Assembly (NCBI GenBank): GCA_026018925.1
Contig: JAKSZU010000004.1
Coordinates: 108,559,498 to 108,623,497, forward strand
Direction: 5' to 3'
DNA from: Tupaia tana
Lineage: Eukaryota; Chordata; Mammalia; Scandentia; Tupaiidae
DNA: 64,000 nt
The notes under the pieces were generated by a model that was not told the origin of the DNA, did no database searches, and worked only from the letters and a program-made list of their open reading frames with translations. A program made the translations under genes and the position numbers. Positions 9,107 to 19,735 of the stretch are shown here, one piece after another; position 1 is the stretch's first letter, and every line of letters begins with the position of its first letter.

Positions 9107-9393
9107 TGCCGGCGTCACTTCTGCAGAGACGACACGACACCCGGTTCTTCGGCGTCACTTCTGCAGAGACGACACGACACCCGGTTCTTCCTCACGCAGT
9201 CTTTATTCACAGGTTTCCTTTACTTTTTCCTTTCTTTCTCCCCTCTCCCTCCCTTTACTCCCGTATATATAGGATCCTCCCGACGGCCCCGCCCGCAAGT
9301 TCCTTTGCCTGTCCGAGGCAAGTACTGGAGACACGCCTCCCTATGCAGCCAGCAGCGTTATCTTGGCTCGGCGGCCAAAGGCGGCGGCCAACA
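9107..9393 (-). repeat. 5' LTR of the provirus (287 bp)
   Basis: It matches the 3' LTR with about four substitutions. It is 40 bp longer because one segment is repeated exactly (9111-9150 and 9151-9190) at the U5 end next to the primer site. The TATA box is at 9264-9271 and AATAAA (minus) at 9202-9207. Confidence 0.92.
9111..9190 (-). repeat. 40-bp tandem duplication in U5 of the 5' LTR
   Basis: Two exact 40-bp units are present only in the 5' LTR. Reverse transcription normally makes both LTRs identical, so this duplication arose after, or at, integration. Confidence 0.85.
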
Positions 9394-9943
9394 GTTACAT
9401 GTGCTCACTAGGGAGAATGAAACAGACAGAGAGAGGGAAAGTGAGTGAGCAATCACACTCCCCCCATGGGGGGGGGGGGACAGATGGCCACGCTACAATC
9501 CCTTCTTCTCCACTCTCAGGATTCTGGGCACACAGGCACAAGTGCCCCGTGTTTTTTTTTGTTTTTGTTTTTGTTTTGTTTTTTTTTTCTGAGAGATTTT
9601 CGCTATAGGGCGCGTGCGCTTGCCAGATAGACAGAGAGAGACATAGAGACAGAAAACGAGAAATCACCCCCCAGGGGGGATGGCCACGCCGCAATCCCTT
9701 CTCCTCCATTCTCCTCTCGGGATCTTGGGCACTCACGCACACACGCCCGGCGTGAGTTTTAAGCCACCGGGTCTGGGACGCGAACCGCAGTCGACTACGT
9801 GGGAGTCCAGCGACATAGCCATTACGCTAACTGCTGGTCCCCCCCGCCCCCGTGTAGTTTTTAAGCCGCCATGTCTAGGTCTTAGAATCGTGCTCTGCCT
9901 TGTGGGAGTCCAGTGCCCTAACCACCAAACCACCTGCTGGCCC
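9394..9943 (-). mobile_element. Older SINE-A interrupted by the provirus and by a younger SINE
   Basis: The body resumes at 9394 from the tail fragment at 5848-5877. It runs to about 9551, is broken by a young SINE-A (9552-9843) and finishes with its tRNA-like head at 9844-9943 (CTGCTGGCCCC on the plus strand). Three insertion events are stacked at one locus. Confidence 0.8.
9552..9843 (-). mobile_element. SINE-A, young subfamily
   Basis: Its minus-strand head GGACCAGCAGTTAGCGTAAT and GTCGCTGGACTCCCACGTAG are nearly the consensus of the least diverged copies. The body includes AAGATCCCGAGAGGAGAATG and it ends CCTATAGCGAAAATCTCTC plus a poly-A tail. A CCCCGTGT-like target duplication flanks it inside the older SINE. 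Confidence 0.92.
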
Positions 9944-9944
9944 C

Positions 9945-10550
9945 TCCTGGTATCTGTGGAGATGCAACGCCTCTCAGGTGTGGCTAGAATTGTCAGAGAG
10001 CGAGAGTGGTGTGGGGGCCTCGTGGCACGGCATCACAGGGACCGCGTCTGTGGTCGCCTCATGAATACAGCAGGGGTGGAAAGAACATGTCAAGTGGGGG
10101 TGGGGTGGTGCACCTGCAGCAGCCCAGAGGTGGGGAGGGAGGCCGTCTGTGTGCACCTGGAGCAGAGGGTCATGCTGCGCGCATCGTCCGCCATCATGAG
10201 ACGCTGGCACAGGCCGTGTGTCGAGAGCAGAGGGTCTCTGCGTGCGAAGGGTCTGGATGGATCCCAGCAGCACAGCAGATGGGGCGGGGGCGGGCCCTCA
10301 CAGCTGTCCATCAAGCGTGACCCAGAGGCCCAGGGCACATATACTGGAATGGGGAGGTGCGGCGCAGGGCCGTCAGAAAGAAGCGTGCTAATGTGAACCC
10401 AGCTGGAAGCCACACATGTGTCAGCTGGTGGCCGGGCGCAGTACTCGGGGCAGCAGATGCTTCACCTGGACAGCGGAGACCGTAGTTTGGTTGAGGTTGC
10501 GTCTTTGAAAGTTTATAGAATACATTGAAGGCTTGATGTCGAAGTATACA
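9945..10550. other. Intergenic sequence, no feature recognised
   Basis: This is GC-rich unique sequence. Short frames on both strands show no family resemblance. GTGGCACGGCATCACAGG near 10023 could be a worn SINE-B head, but the body does not follow. Confidence 0.35.
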
Positions 10551-10935
10551 AGCAGGTGGTCTTTATGACCCCAGTCCTCTTCCAAGTGCTTTGTAGGCAT
10601 CATCACTTCAGTGTTCACAATTTTTTTCTAATCATTCCCCCAGGGGACGGCCATGCCACAATCCCTTCTCCTCCTCCCTTCTCCCCTTTAGATCTTGGGC
10701 ACCCACACACACATACCTGCTGTAATTTTCAAACCTCCGGGTCCAGGGTTCAAACCATGGCTGGCCAGGTGGGAGTCCAGCACCTTCACACCCGCACCAC
10801 TTGCTGGCTCAGAATTCGCAGTTCTGACGTAAATCTAGTCCTCTTATGATTACTCATTCCACATATGAGGACGGACGCCCAGAGACTGCCGGTCACTGCC
10901 TGAAGACCACACAGCCCAGTCGCCCCATGGACAGA
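10550..10935 (+). mobile_element. L2/MIR-type fragment split by a SINE
   Basis: CCAAGTGCTTTGTAGGCATC before the SINE, and ATATGAGGACGGACGCCCAG with GCCTGAAGACCACACAGCC after it, are the worn L2/MIR 3' signature. The SINE-A at 10618-10813 interrupts it. Confidence 0.45.
10618..10813 (-). mobile_element. SINE-A, 3' part missing
   Basis: Head and body are present on the minus strand (GAGCCAGCAAGTGG, box B GGTTTGAACCC). The CT-rich tract and most of the tail are missing, and the copy ends close to the CCCC..GGGG palindrome. Confidence 0.8.
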
Positions 10936-12012
10936 GCTCGGGTTTAGAGCAGCTGGGGCTGGCCCGAAAGCCTGGGCCCTGCTCCAGCCCACACCCTGTC
11001 TCACGCCACGACGTTCTCTAACGTCCACAGAGAAAAGGGAAGATTGGACAGGTATTTGGTGAACTGGGGAAGTGGAAAAACACCTGTGACTAGAGCCCGA
11101 CAGAGCTGGGCAGACCTGACGCTTGCACTAACCGCTGAGAGAAGGAAAGGGGATCAAGGGAGCTTGCTGTTTGGCACCCATAAGTCTGGGGGACTCTCCA
11201 CCGAGTTTCTGGGACTCTGCTTCTAATTGACTGAGTTATCTGGGGCTCTATTGAGACCAATCAATTCAGTCTGAAAACGCACTAATACAATAACCCAGTG
11301 TATGAGTGTTTCCACCTAAGCCTTTGGCTTTTTAATGAGCTATCTGTCCTGAGTAGGATGCAGTGTAGACCAACTGCTCGGTGTAATTTGTCTCCATTTC
11401 CAGTCTACACTGCTCTGCGATGATTCCTTGGCGCCATGGGTGACTCGGAACTGAGAAAAGGAGCTTCATCTTAGCCCTAGCCACGTGAATCTCAGGGGGG
11501 CTGACTGGATTATGTTTTCTGTTCTGAAAAACAACAGCCTTTAGGAAATTGATTTGCTAAGCAAGTCTGCGTTGCCTCTGCAGCTGCCCTTCAACCTCTG
11601 GACCGTGTTCACATGAAGCGGACAGACCCTAAGGTCTTCACAAAAGATCAGCCTCTGGCCCACTGGTAACAGCAGGACTGTGTGTCTCATAACGCCTGCT
11701 GCTCACTCCGCCCAGGGCGCTGAGCCCCAAGAACCTGCTCTTCTCCGACTGCATCATGGCTCTCGTGGGGGAAGGCTGGCTGCAACCCTGCTCGCTCACA
11801 GTGGTGTTGGGTGGTGGGCCCCACTCAGCTGCCAGGCTTCTGACTTGATTATGTGACAATAAGCAACCCACTGAGCTACTCCCAGCCTGGCTCTGCCTTC
11901 TGCAAGAAATGACGCAGGGTCACTCAGGGAGGACCCAGAATGTCCCTCGTGCCAGCGGATGATGACACACCATGGCAAGAGGCTGTATAATGGCCCCTGG
12001 TATCCATGCCCT
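10936..12012. other. Intergenic sequence; possible conserved block at 11225-11560
   Basis: No gene is visible. The part from 11225 to 11560 is AT-rich and free of repeats. It has TTTTTAATGAGC and a repeated TCTAATTGACTGAG / CAATCAATTCAG pair that would suit a developmental non-coding element. There is no further evidence for a function. Confidence 0.3.
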
Positions 12013-12259
12013 GGGGCCAGGCAGTGGCATAGCAACAACGTATAGTGCTCTGGGAAGATGACTTATATGGCAAGGTTCCAGGTTCACATCCAGAGCCCTC
12101 CCCGAGTTTGCAGAGCATGTGTGTGTCCTCAGTCTGGGCCGGCTGGGGCTGGGAGTGGGCAGGGAGGTTGACACCCTGCTAGGGGCACTCTGTCTCTGTC
12201 TCTGTCTCTCTCTCTCTTTCTCTGTTTCTCCTACTCATGGAAGAAATAAATAAATAATA
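12013..12259 (+). mobile_element. SINE-B
   Basis: The blocks GGGGCCAGGCAGTGGCATAG, CAGGTTCACATCC, GAGTTTGCAGAGCATGTGTG and a (TCTGTC)n/CTCT tract ending CTCATGGAAGAAATAAATAA are in SINE-B order. Confidence 0.85.
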
Positions 12260-12265
12260 TATGTA

Positions 12266-12294
12266 TACACACACACACACACACACACACACAT
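12266..12294. repeat. (CA)n microsatellite
   Basis: An uninterrupted CA tract of about 14 repeats sits at the tail end of the SINE-B. It probably grew from the SINE tail. Confidence 0.95.
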
Positions 12295-12297
12295 ATT

Positions 12298-12480
12298 CGT
12301 GTCCTGATACCTGGAACCTGCCCTAACTCCTGTTAGCTTATATGGCAGAAAGGACTTTAAGTTAAGGCTCCTGAGATGCGAGGATCTTGGATTGTCCAGG
12401 TGTGTCCCACATGCGACCACAGCGTCTTATAGCTGCAGCAAAAGGACACTTAACAATGGAAGCAAGGGACGAGAAATGAC
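12298..12480 (+). mobile_element. MaLR/MLT1-type LTR fragment
   Basis: GTGTCCTGATACCTGGAACC, TTATATGGCAGAAAGGACTT, AAGTTAAGGCTCCTGAGATG and TTGGATTGTCCAGGTGTG follow the order of the internal part of mammalian MLT1 LTRs. It is an old fossil. Confidence 0.7.
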
Positions 12481-12689
12481 ATGGTGAGCTGAGGAACACC
12501 GCGAAATACCACAGCCTCCTGAGGTCGCCTGACCAGGTCAGAGACGCACACTGCCTGGGCGCTCCGGAGGGCACTGTCCCCGCCCACACCCCGTCTCAGC
12601 CCTGTGGGACTCATTCCAGACGTGCCACTCCGAGAGAACGGACGTGTGAGTGTGTGTGTGCGTGCACGTGCACATGCGGGTGTGTGTGT

Positions 12690-12884
12690 TTTAAGAATTA
12701 TCTACTTATTTGTTATTATTATTCTTTTTAAAATTTGCTTTAGGGCACATATACTCACCAGAGGCAAACCAAGGGAGAGGGAGAGAGAGGAAAAGTGCAA
12801 AACCAAGCCGCCAGTCCAGGATCTGAGCCGTGGTCAGCCATGTGGCAGTTCAGAGCCCTAACTACCACACCCCCTGCTGGCCCC
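12690..12884 (-). mobile_element. SINE-A, short form
   Basis: The head on the minus strand is GGGGCCAGCAGGGGG. A short CT tract follows, then CCCTAAAGCAAATTTTAAAA and a TA-rich tail. Confidence 0.85.
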
Positions 12885-12977
12885 AGAGTTGGTTTTTTTT
12901 TTTTATTTTTTTTAACAGAGAGAATATGGGCCCACTGGAAATGAATTTACAAAGAGTAAGTTTTACCACTTTTTGAA

Positions 12978-13168
12978 GAAGGATTATTATTTAATTTTAT
13001 CATCATTATCATTATTTTTAATTTGCTACAGGGCACACGCACCCACCAGAGAAAGAGAGAGAGAGAGAGAGGAGAAAGTGAGACAGCAAGCTGCCAGGTC
13101 CAGGACCCAAACCATAGTCAGCCATGTGGGAGTCCAGCACCCTGACCACCACGTCATCTGCTGGCCCC
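12978..13168 (-). mobile_element. SINE-A, short form
   Basis: It shows GGGGCCAGCAGATGACGTGG, TGGACTCCCACATGGCTG and the CCCTGTAGCAAATTAAAAAT end. ACCACTT-like flanks suggest a target duplication. The CT tract has become a (GA)n run on the plus strand. Confidence 0.88.
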
Positions 13169-13619
13169 ACCACTTCTTACCACCGCCTCACAGTGTCACG
13201 TGAACTGACAGTGAAGACAGGCCGGGAGGGGCCACATGTCTTTCCAAAAGCAGGAGAATCCTAAGAAACGGATAAAGCTCTTCTGGTCAGATGAGGAAGG
13301 ACCCTCCAGGAGCCCCAGGTGACAGGACAGTGAGGGGCCAGTGCACATCCTGTCACTCACCTGCCCCAGCCAGAGACCAAGGAGGCCTGCCAAGACTCTG
13401 GCACTGAGTCACCCACTACAGATCATAAAATAAGTGTGCCAACTGTGTTTAAAGAAACAGAGGTGAGAACGGAAAATGTGAGTCAGGAATAAGGGACTAT
13501 CCATATCACCAGCACACCTGGAAAGGAGTAATAGAATTTCTAGGGAAATACCTCACTGAATGTTTATCTCCTTTCCTTTTCTTTTCTTTTTCTTCCTTTA
13601 TAAATTTTTTCCTTCTTTT

Positions 13620-13844
13620 CTTTTTAATGTTTTTGCAGTAGCATGCATGCACATGCCAGAGAGAGATGGAGAGAAGATTCGCCCCAAAGGGGGAGGGCCA
13701 CGCCGCAATCCTTTCTCCTCTCGAGATTTTGGGCATGCACGCACAGGTGCCCAGTGTGATTTTCAAGCCATTGCGTCTAGGACTTGAACTGCATCGGTCA
13801 TGTGAGAGTCCAGAGCCTTAACTACCATGCCACCTACTGACCCC
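13620..13844 (-). mobile_element. SINE-A, long form
   Basis: The head is GGGGTCAGTAGGTGGCATGG and the body keeps AAAATCTCGAGAGGAGAAAG. The CT tract is short. It is moderately diverged. Confidence 0.85.
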
Positions 13845-13854
13845 TTTTTATTGT

Positions 13855-14110
13855 TATTTTTAATTTATACACAAAAACTATACACCTTTATGGAATACAG
13901 TGTGATTCTTTGGTTTATGAATACCATACACAATGATCAATTGGGGTAACTAGCACATTCATCATCTCAAATATATCCTTACTTTTCAGAGACAAAATGA
14001 CAGAGAAGTACAAGTTCTAGTGTTCTAAAGCACAGTAGGGTAACTGTAGTTAGCAATTTGCCGTGTGGATGAAAACAGCTAAGAGGGAGGATTGTTATTT
14101 GAATAACTGA
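13855..14110. mobile_element. LINE-1 3' UTR fragments in inverted arrangement
   Basis: The first part (ACAATGATCAATTGGGGTAA, CATTCATCATCTCAAATAT) reads like the reverse complement of a mammalian L1 3' UTR. The second part (TGTTCTAAAGCACAGTAGGG, GTAACTGTAGTTAGCAATTT) reads forward. Such an inversion is the usual outcome of twin priming. Confidence 0.45.
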
Positions 14111-15139
14111 AAAATTTTAGTAGCTTTCATTTCCAGCAGCACAGTGAATTACTGAACTATTCCTCCCCAAAAATAAAACTAAAAATGCTACATACAATTT
14201 TCAGTCCTCAAGTTTACCCAAGAGCTAGTGAGAGTGTAAGGAATAGCCAGGTCAGCACTGAAGTGAAGGAGCAAACCCCGACCAATCCCTGGAAACCAAG
14301 CCAGTTTTGTAAATTCAAGCATCCGTTTTCTCCGATCTTTTAGAAATTCAGAAACAGTTCAAGTTAGGTGGTCTGAAAGTACTTTGAAAAGCTCACAGAA
14401 AGTGGAATTAAAGTACAAATTCAATTGAGGGCCAAAAATATCAAAACATATGCACAATTTTTTATACTACATTTTCCATACAACCCTTTGTATTAACAGA
14501 AAGCTTCTACATGGAGTTGGGACTCCAAATAGTCATGTGATCAACATGAAATAAAATCAAATATTGTGTATCAAACACTAAATTGGAACGGATTTGAATG
14601 GAGGTGGGATAATTACTTCCACTAAACGCAAAAGCTCAAGCAGGCTCTTACTCTCCTTGCATGGTTCAAATCCCACGAGCCCAGAACACAAACCAGTCCC
14701 AGACTGACAGAAGCTAATGCAAATCCACTCCAAGTAAACCCACCTCCATTCCAGGAAGCAAATGTTCAGACCTACAGTGGCAAAGAAGAGAGTTAAAATG
14801 TATCAAATGCACATGGAACCAACATGGAACCACGACCAAGTGAAACCCTGCAAGAATCGCAGGCAGCAGGATTAAACCTGCAAATACATTACAGTTTAGA
14901 ATCGTCATATGAATATATAAAACGTGAGTACTAAGCTTTCAGTAATAGAAACTCGAACGGCCAAAACCAGATTGAAGAAACTGATTAAATAGAGCCCTTA
15001 GAAGTAACAAATAGTCCCAAGTGGATTATAAATTTAAATATGAAAAAATAGCTCTTTCCAGAATTACTTACATAAGTTACAGAAGGTATCCACCATTTAA
15101 AACGACACATAAATTATATTACAGTTAAGTGATTTTGCA
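14110..15139. other. AT-rich intergenic sequence
   Basis: No open frame, RNA or named repeat can be supported. The base composition and the L1-like start suggest it may be further old LINE sequence. Confidence 0.3.
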
Positions 15140-15262
15140 GGACCAGCAGGTGGCATAGTGGTTAAGGCTCTGGACTCCCAACACAGCCAGCTATGGTCCA
15201 ACTCCCAGAGCTGGTGGCTTGAAAATCACACCAGGCACATGTGTGCGTGTGTGCCCAAAATG
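15140..15262 (+). mobile_element. SINE-A, 3' truncated
   Basis: The head GGACCAGCAGGTGGCATAGT and the body to GTGTGCCCAAAATGG are clear. Everything after that is missing, so no A-tail is seen. Confidence 0.85.
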
Positions 15263-18200
15263 GATAACCACATTGGAAAATACGTTTATATTAATAAAAC
15301 TGAAAATACATATGCTCTATGATTTTGTGATTCTGTTTGTCTATACTCCAGTTTTCGAAGTCTTTGCTCTTCCCCCACGGGGGAGAACATACCCTGTACG
15401 TGCATGCACATTTACACACATCCTCACGAGGATGATGGAGCTGCCTGGCTGTGCAGGGCTGGGCGGCTCTGGTCACTTCCCAGCTGTGGCCCTGAAATGT
15501 ATGTGATAGACAGGTGGGGAGGTTGGTGTGTGTGCATGAGCATGTGAACAGAGAGGTCTATAGGTCACTCCATGAAAAAGAAAACAACTCGGTTTTTTGC
15601 TTTAAAAAAAAAAACATAAGCTGATATATTTATCTTTATTTTGTTCCATTATTGAAAAACCTTGATCAGGGAGCGAGCCGCCACCCACAGTCTGCAGGAC
15701 GCTCTGGCACGTGTGCACTCGGGAACATGGCCGAAGGTGCTCCTGGCAGTGCCCTTCATGGCAGCCCAAGTCAGAGACATGCAGAGCGCCCATCAGTAAA
15801 ACGGAGAGCCTACCAGGGCACGCTTTCACAGTGAGCTCTCTTCAGCAGTGGAAATCAATGATGCATGGCCACGGGTGACCACGGGGAGGGATCTCGGAAA
15901 GACTTAGGTCTTAGAACACACACGGAATACGTACTTAGATACAGGGGCCGCTCTCCGAGTTATACCGAAGTAGGTGATAAATGTCCTAACACGGCCTTCG
16001 CTTGATGTAAAGCCTACCGGCCTTGTAAAAGGGAAAATCCAGCCAACTCAAGTGGAGTTTCGTTGGCAGATCTTAACAAGGTTGGAATCAGGCAGGTGTC
16101 CCCGGACTCCAAGACAACTCCACGTCGCCGCATGGTCACACGGTATTAAGTTCAAGAAAAGGAAAGTGATGTGTACAGGAACGGGACCGTGACGGGCAAG
16201 AAGAAAAGGGAAGGAGTGAGGCAGGAAACGATTTGGGTTGGTTACATGCCGAAGTTTGTCTGCACTAACACGGGATGCCTGTGATTGATGGACGCTAGCC
16301 GCTATGACGGGCTGAAACCTAGCAGAAAAAAAAAAAAAAATGAGCTTGCAATTTGTTCGCAGAAACCAAGCAAGAGCACGGAGGCTTTTTCAATATTCTT
16401 TAACAGCCTCAACCAATGGAGTCACAAGGAAATAGCTAAAGGGAGACAATTCTCTGAGCAGAGTTGGAGCTGCCCCAGGAACTGACATTCCCGGGAGAAA
16501 TTCTCAGTGGGTCCTCAAATATGGAAAACTTCTGCCCAGCGAAGCTCCTGAGAGAGACGGTCTTTTCTCCCCGTCGTGTGCTCACACCTACAGAGCCTGG
16601 CATTTGTTCCTCGGTGCCCACAGGGGATTGGTGCCAGGGCTGCCCTGGGTACTGAAATCTGAGGAGGTTCCTTACATAAAGTGGCACAGTGTTTGCACAT
16701 GATGTAGGCACCTTCTCTCATACGCTTTGAATCATCTCGATTACGCAGAAGCAATCCTGGCATCCGCTCTAAGTGAGAGGGAAACTACGTGAACTTGGCC
16801 GGCATCTCTCTCTTAGAGAGCCAGCCCGCCCCCCGTTTACAACTGGTGTAAAATCCAGCGGGTTGAACTCGGGGATGCAGAACCCACAGACACAGAAGGG
16901 TGACTTGTCCTTAAATATTTTATAAATGGAAGGAAGGGAAGAAGGGAAAGGCTGGGGGGCACAGTCATGCCCTGGGAGGGTGCATCTCTGGGGTGTAAAG
17001 TCCCCATTCTGTAGCCTGCGAGGCTGCAAGTTCTGAGGTGAGCCATGGCTTCCAGCTCTAGCAGCTTGGACAGGTGGGTTAGGGCTGAGAATCTGTCTTC
17101 TGGAGCTCAGAGGAAACACCCCGTACCAGGGTGGAGGTGAGGATGAGCAGAAAGCACCGGGTAGTCCCCCGAGCTTTGGCCCCAAGGTCTTAGACCTTCC
17201 AGCAAACAAGCTTCTGGATCCCTGGCCTAGCGAGGTCCGTAAGCCCCGCCCCTCCGGCTGGCCGCTGCCTGTCCCTGCCGCCTGAAGGCCTTGACTGGCA
17301 GACAGGTCCTCCTGCAGTCAGAGATAAGGAGGCAGAAAGGGCGCTGACAACTTCGCCTGCTTCCTGGAGCGGCCAGGTCCTGTGCGCTGAATGGGTGTGA
17401 ATGACGACTGTGATGAGGGAAGATTACCTCAGGGGCACAGCCAGGTCAAGAAACTGAGAGGGCCCTGGGGTGGGGTGGGGCTGCACTGGATGCTAAGCCC
17501 ATTCTTCACCTTGGGACAATGGCCTCCGACTCAGATTCCACCTCTGCAGGCTGAGAGGCTGGAGGTTAGGAATGCCATCCAAGCCCGCCCAGCTGCAGAC
17601 AACGGGAGGCAGGGCCACAGGACACAGAACCCGGCAGGAGTCTTCCAGCCTCCTGCGCCAGAGCCAGCTCAGACCTGGGGCAGCTCTCCAGAGCCACCCT
17701 GTAGGCACAACCTACGGGCCAGGGTAGCGTGGGGCTGCCTGAGAACAGGGCCTGGGCAGAGGACTGCCACAATTCTAGTCCTCCACCCTCCCTGGCCAGC
17801 ACCTGTCCCAGGACAGCACACACGCCCAAAGGGCCTGGAGCTGGGACTCCACTGAGAGGCTTCAGGGCAGGGGTCCCCGGCTACAGGGTGGTGGCAGCCA
17901 CCATGACAACGGCCACAGCCAGCAATCCCCAGGAGCGTGGGATTAGAAGCGAAGTCGGCATTGGCCACCATGAGCCGTCAGAGACGCAGTGACGTGCACC
18001 GACAGTGATAACGGAATAGCGAGAGCGGCTCTCCTAGCGGTCATGGCGGGCCGGGCGCTCTGTGTGGGCTGCTTCACTTCTCTGGCTGCCTTAGGCGTGA
18101 GCGCTGGCACTATGCCCACTCACCAAGGCACGGGGAGCGCACGAGGTCGCCCATGGGCACGGTGCAGAGCGGGTCCTATGAGCCCAGGCGTCTGAGGCCA

Positions 18201-18392
18201 GCAGCCACGCTCCTGGCCCCTGCCCTTCTCCCCTGAGAGCAGCAGTGTGCCGCCGTGGTCGTCTTCCGGCCCGCGGCCACACAGGGCGTCAGCTGTGAGC
18301 AAGGCAGTGCCCGATTGGACGGGACAAGCCCTCTGGTAGTGACAGGTGCCTGGCGCTGGCCGGAAGCCAGGCATACGAAAGCAAACCACACT
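15263..18392. other. Intergenic sequence, unusually poor in SINEs
   Basis: About 3 kb with no recognisable SINE, LINE or exon, which is rare in this window. The A-run at 16325-16340 could be the tail of a lost retrocopy. From 17200 the sequence becomes GC-rich. Long spurious frames on both strands there share the same bases and have no family resemblance. Confidence 0.4.
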
Positions 18393-18590
18393 GGGGCTGG
18401 AATAGCAGCGTGTGGTGGGATCCACGTGGAAAAGTTTCTGGGATCACGTCCCCAGACCACCCTGGGTGCACGTGTGCCCACAGTTGGGCCTGGCTGGGAC
18501 CCCGAGTGACTCACGGTGAGAGATGCCACTCAATCTCTCTTTCTCATGGAAGAGATGAACAAATTCACTTTCAAAATAAAAACACAGTGG
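18393..18590 (+). mobile_element. SINE-B
   Basis: GGGCTGGAATAGCAGCGTG, GATCCACGTGGAAAAGTTTC, TGGGATCACGTCCCCAGACC and CTCTCTTTCTCATGGAAGAG, ended by AAAATAAAAAC, keep the SINE-B order. It is diverged. Confidence 0.7.
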
Positions 18591-19559
18591 GCGAGACAGA
18601 GGCAGCCGCCGCCCCCCGCAGCCCTGCAATGCAGTTCAGCAGGACCGTCCTGCCAGCCACAGGAGGGCAGGAGCCCACAGTGAAGGCTGACCTCCACAGG
18701 AAGCATCTGGTCTGAGACATGGAGGGGAGGGAGCTAGCCAGGGCTGGGGTGGGTGCACGGGGAGGGGGGAGGGCGTGCAGCAAATGCCCTGGACAAAGGC
18801 CCGGGGGCAGGCTGGAGGAGTGAGGCCTGGGGCTACAGCTCAGGGCACAGGGGGCCGAGGCAGAAGGGCAGAAGGACAAGGATGCCATGTGTAAAGCTGG
18901 AACCAAGGCTACTGGTTCGCCTTTCGAAAGTCCACTCCGGTTTCAGGGTGGACGTGGGGAGAGAGGAGCCCGACGCCCCCTCGCTGTGCACCTAACTTCC
19001 GTTCTCTGCTCCAGGACCTCGGCCAGGACACCCCTTCCGCTAGTCCTGCTGACTCCGCAGCTCCCCGTGATGGCCTCGGTGGTGCCGAGGAGCGCAGGTC
19101 AGGTACTTCACGGGGCGTCCCTGACCTAGGCTGGGTCGATGTTTCTTTCAAGATGGGGGACGGGTTATGATCTTGGAGAGGGAGGCCGCAGAGGCGAAGC
19201 CGAGTTCATCACATCCTAGCAACACGCTCGGCCTGCTTTCCCGACCTCGACCACCTGGCTGAGGGATGGTCGCCGGGGCGCCCACTCGGGCTCCTTTCCC
19301 TTCCCTGGAGAGCCGCACTCCGTGAAGGAAGCTCTCTCCAGGGCCGCCTGTAGGGGGGCAGCGGTCAGCCCACCCCCTCGAGGGAGGGGCTATGCCCAGC
19401 CGTTTACAATTCTCCTTTCCCTCCTCGCTTACTTACTTATATCTATATGGATTCACAGGCACTTATTTTACACTTCGGTTTATGATCCAACACTACGTGC
19501 TTAACTCCTTCTAGCTGTGGCCTCGGGCGGCTCTTTCAGTGGTCTCTTGTATCCAGCTG
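18591..19559. other. GC-rich intergenic sequence
   Basis: I see no supported feature. Overlapping frames on both strands reflect low stop-codon density in GC-rich DNA. Confidence 0.4.
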
Positions 19560-19735
19560 AGTTTGTGCGTGTGTGTCGTGTGCTTGATCTGTGTCGTGTA
19601 TGTGTATCTGCTGTGTGTGTTGTGCCTGTGTTGTATATGCACTGCATGTGTTCTGTGTGTATTGTGTGTATATCATATGTGTTGTGTGTGTTATGTGTGC
19701 TGTGCATGTGTGTGTTGCGTGCTTTGATTCATTTC
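19560..19735. repeat. Degenerate TG-rich satellite-like tract
   Basis: A 175-bp stretch is almost entirely TGTG/TGTC/TATG words with irregular period and a strong strand bias (G and T on the plus strand). It could form Z-DNA or bind TG-repeat factors. The Cys/Val-rich frames in it are repeat artefacts. Confidence 0.8.

Larger units (their letters stand above)
5878..9393 (-). mobile_element. Class II (beta-like) endogenous retrovirus, internally deleted
   Basis: This is a complete but shortened provirus of about 3.5 kb on the minus strand. The order, right to left, is 5' LTR, primer site, repeat-rich leader, gag matrix and capsid, integrase core, a short unassigned stretch, polypurine tract and 3' LTR. 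Nucleocapsid, protease, reverse transcriptase, RNase H, the integrase zinc domain and most or all of env are missing. Over their shared 247 bp the two LTRs differ at about four positions, so insertion was recent on the mammalian scale. It could not replicate alone: it lacks the polymerase, and gag has a stop and a frameshift. Confidence 0.92.

Noticed and set aside
17391-18529. Dense overlapping frames of 80-150 codons on both strands
   Set aside because: The DNA is GC-rich with few stops in all phases. None shows conserved motifs or splice signals.
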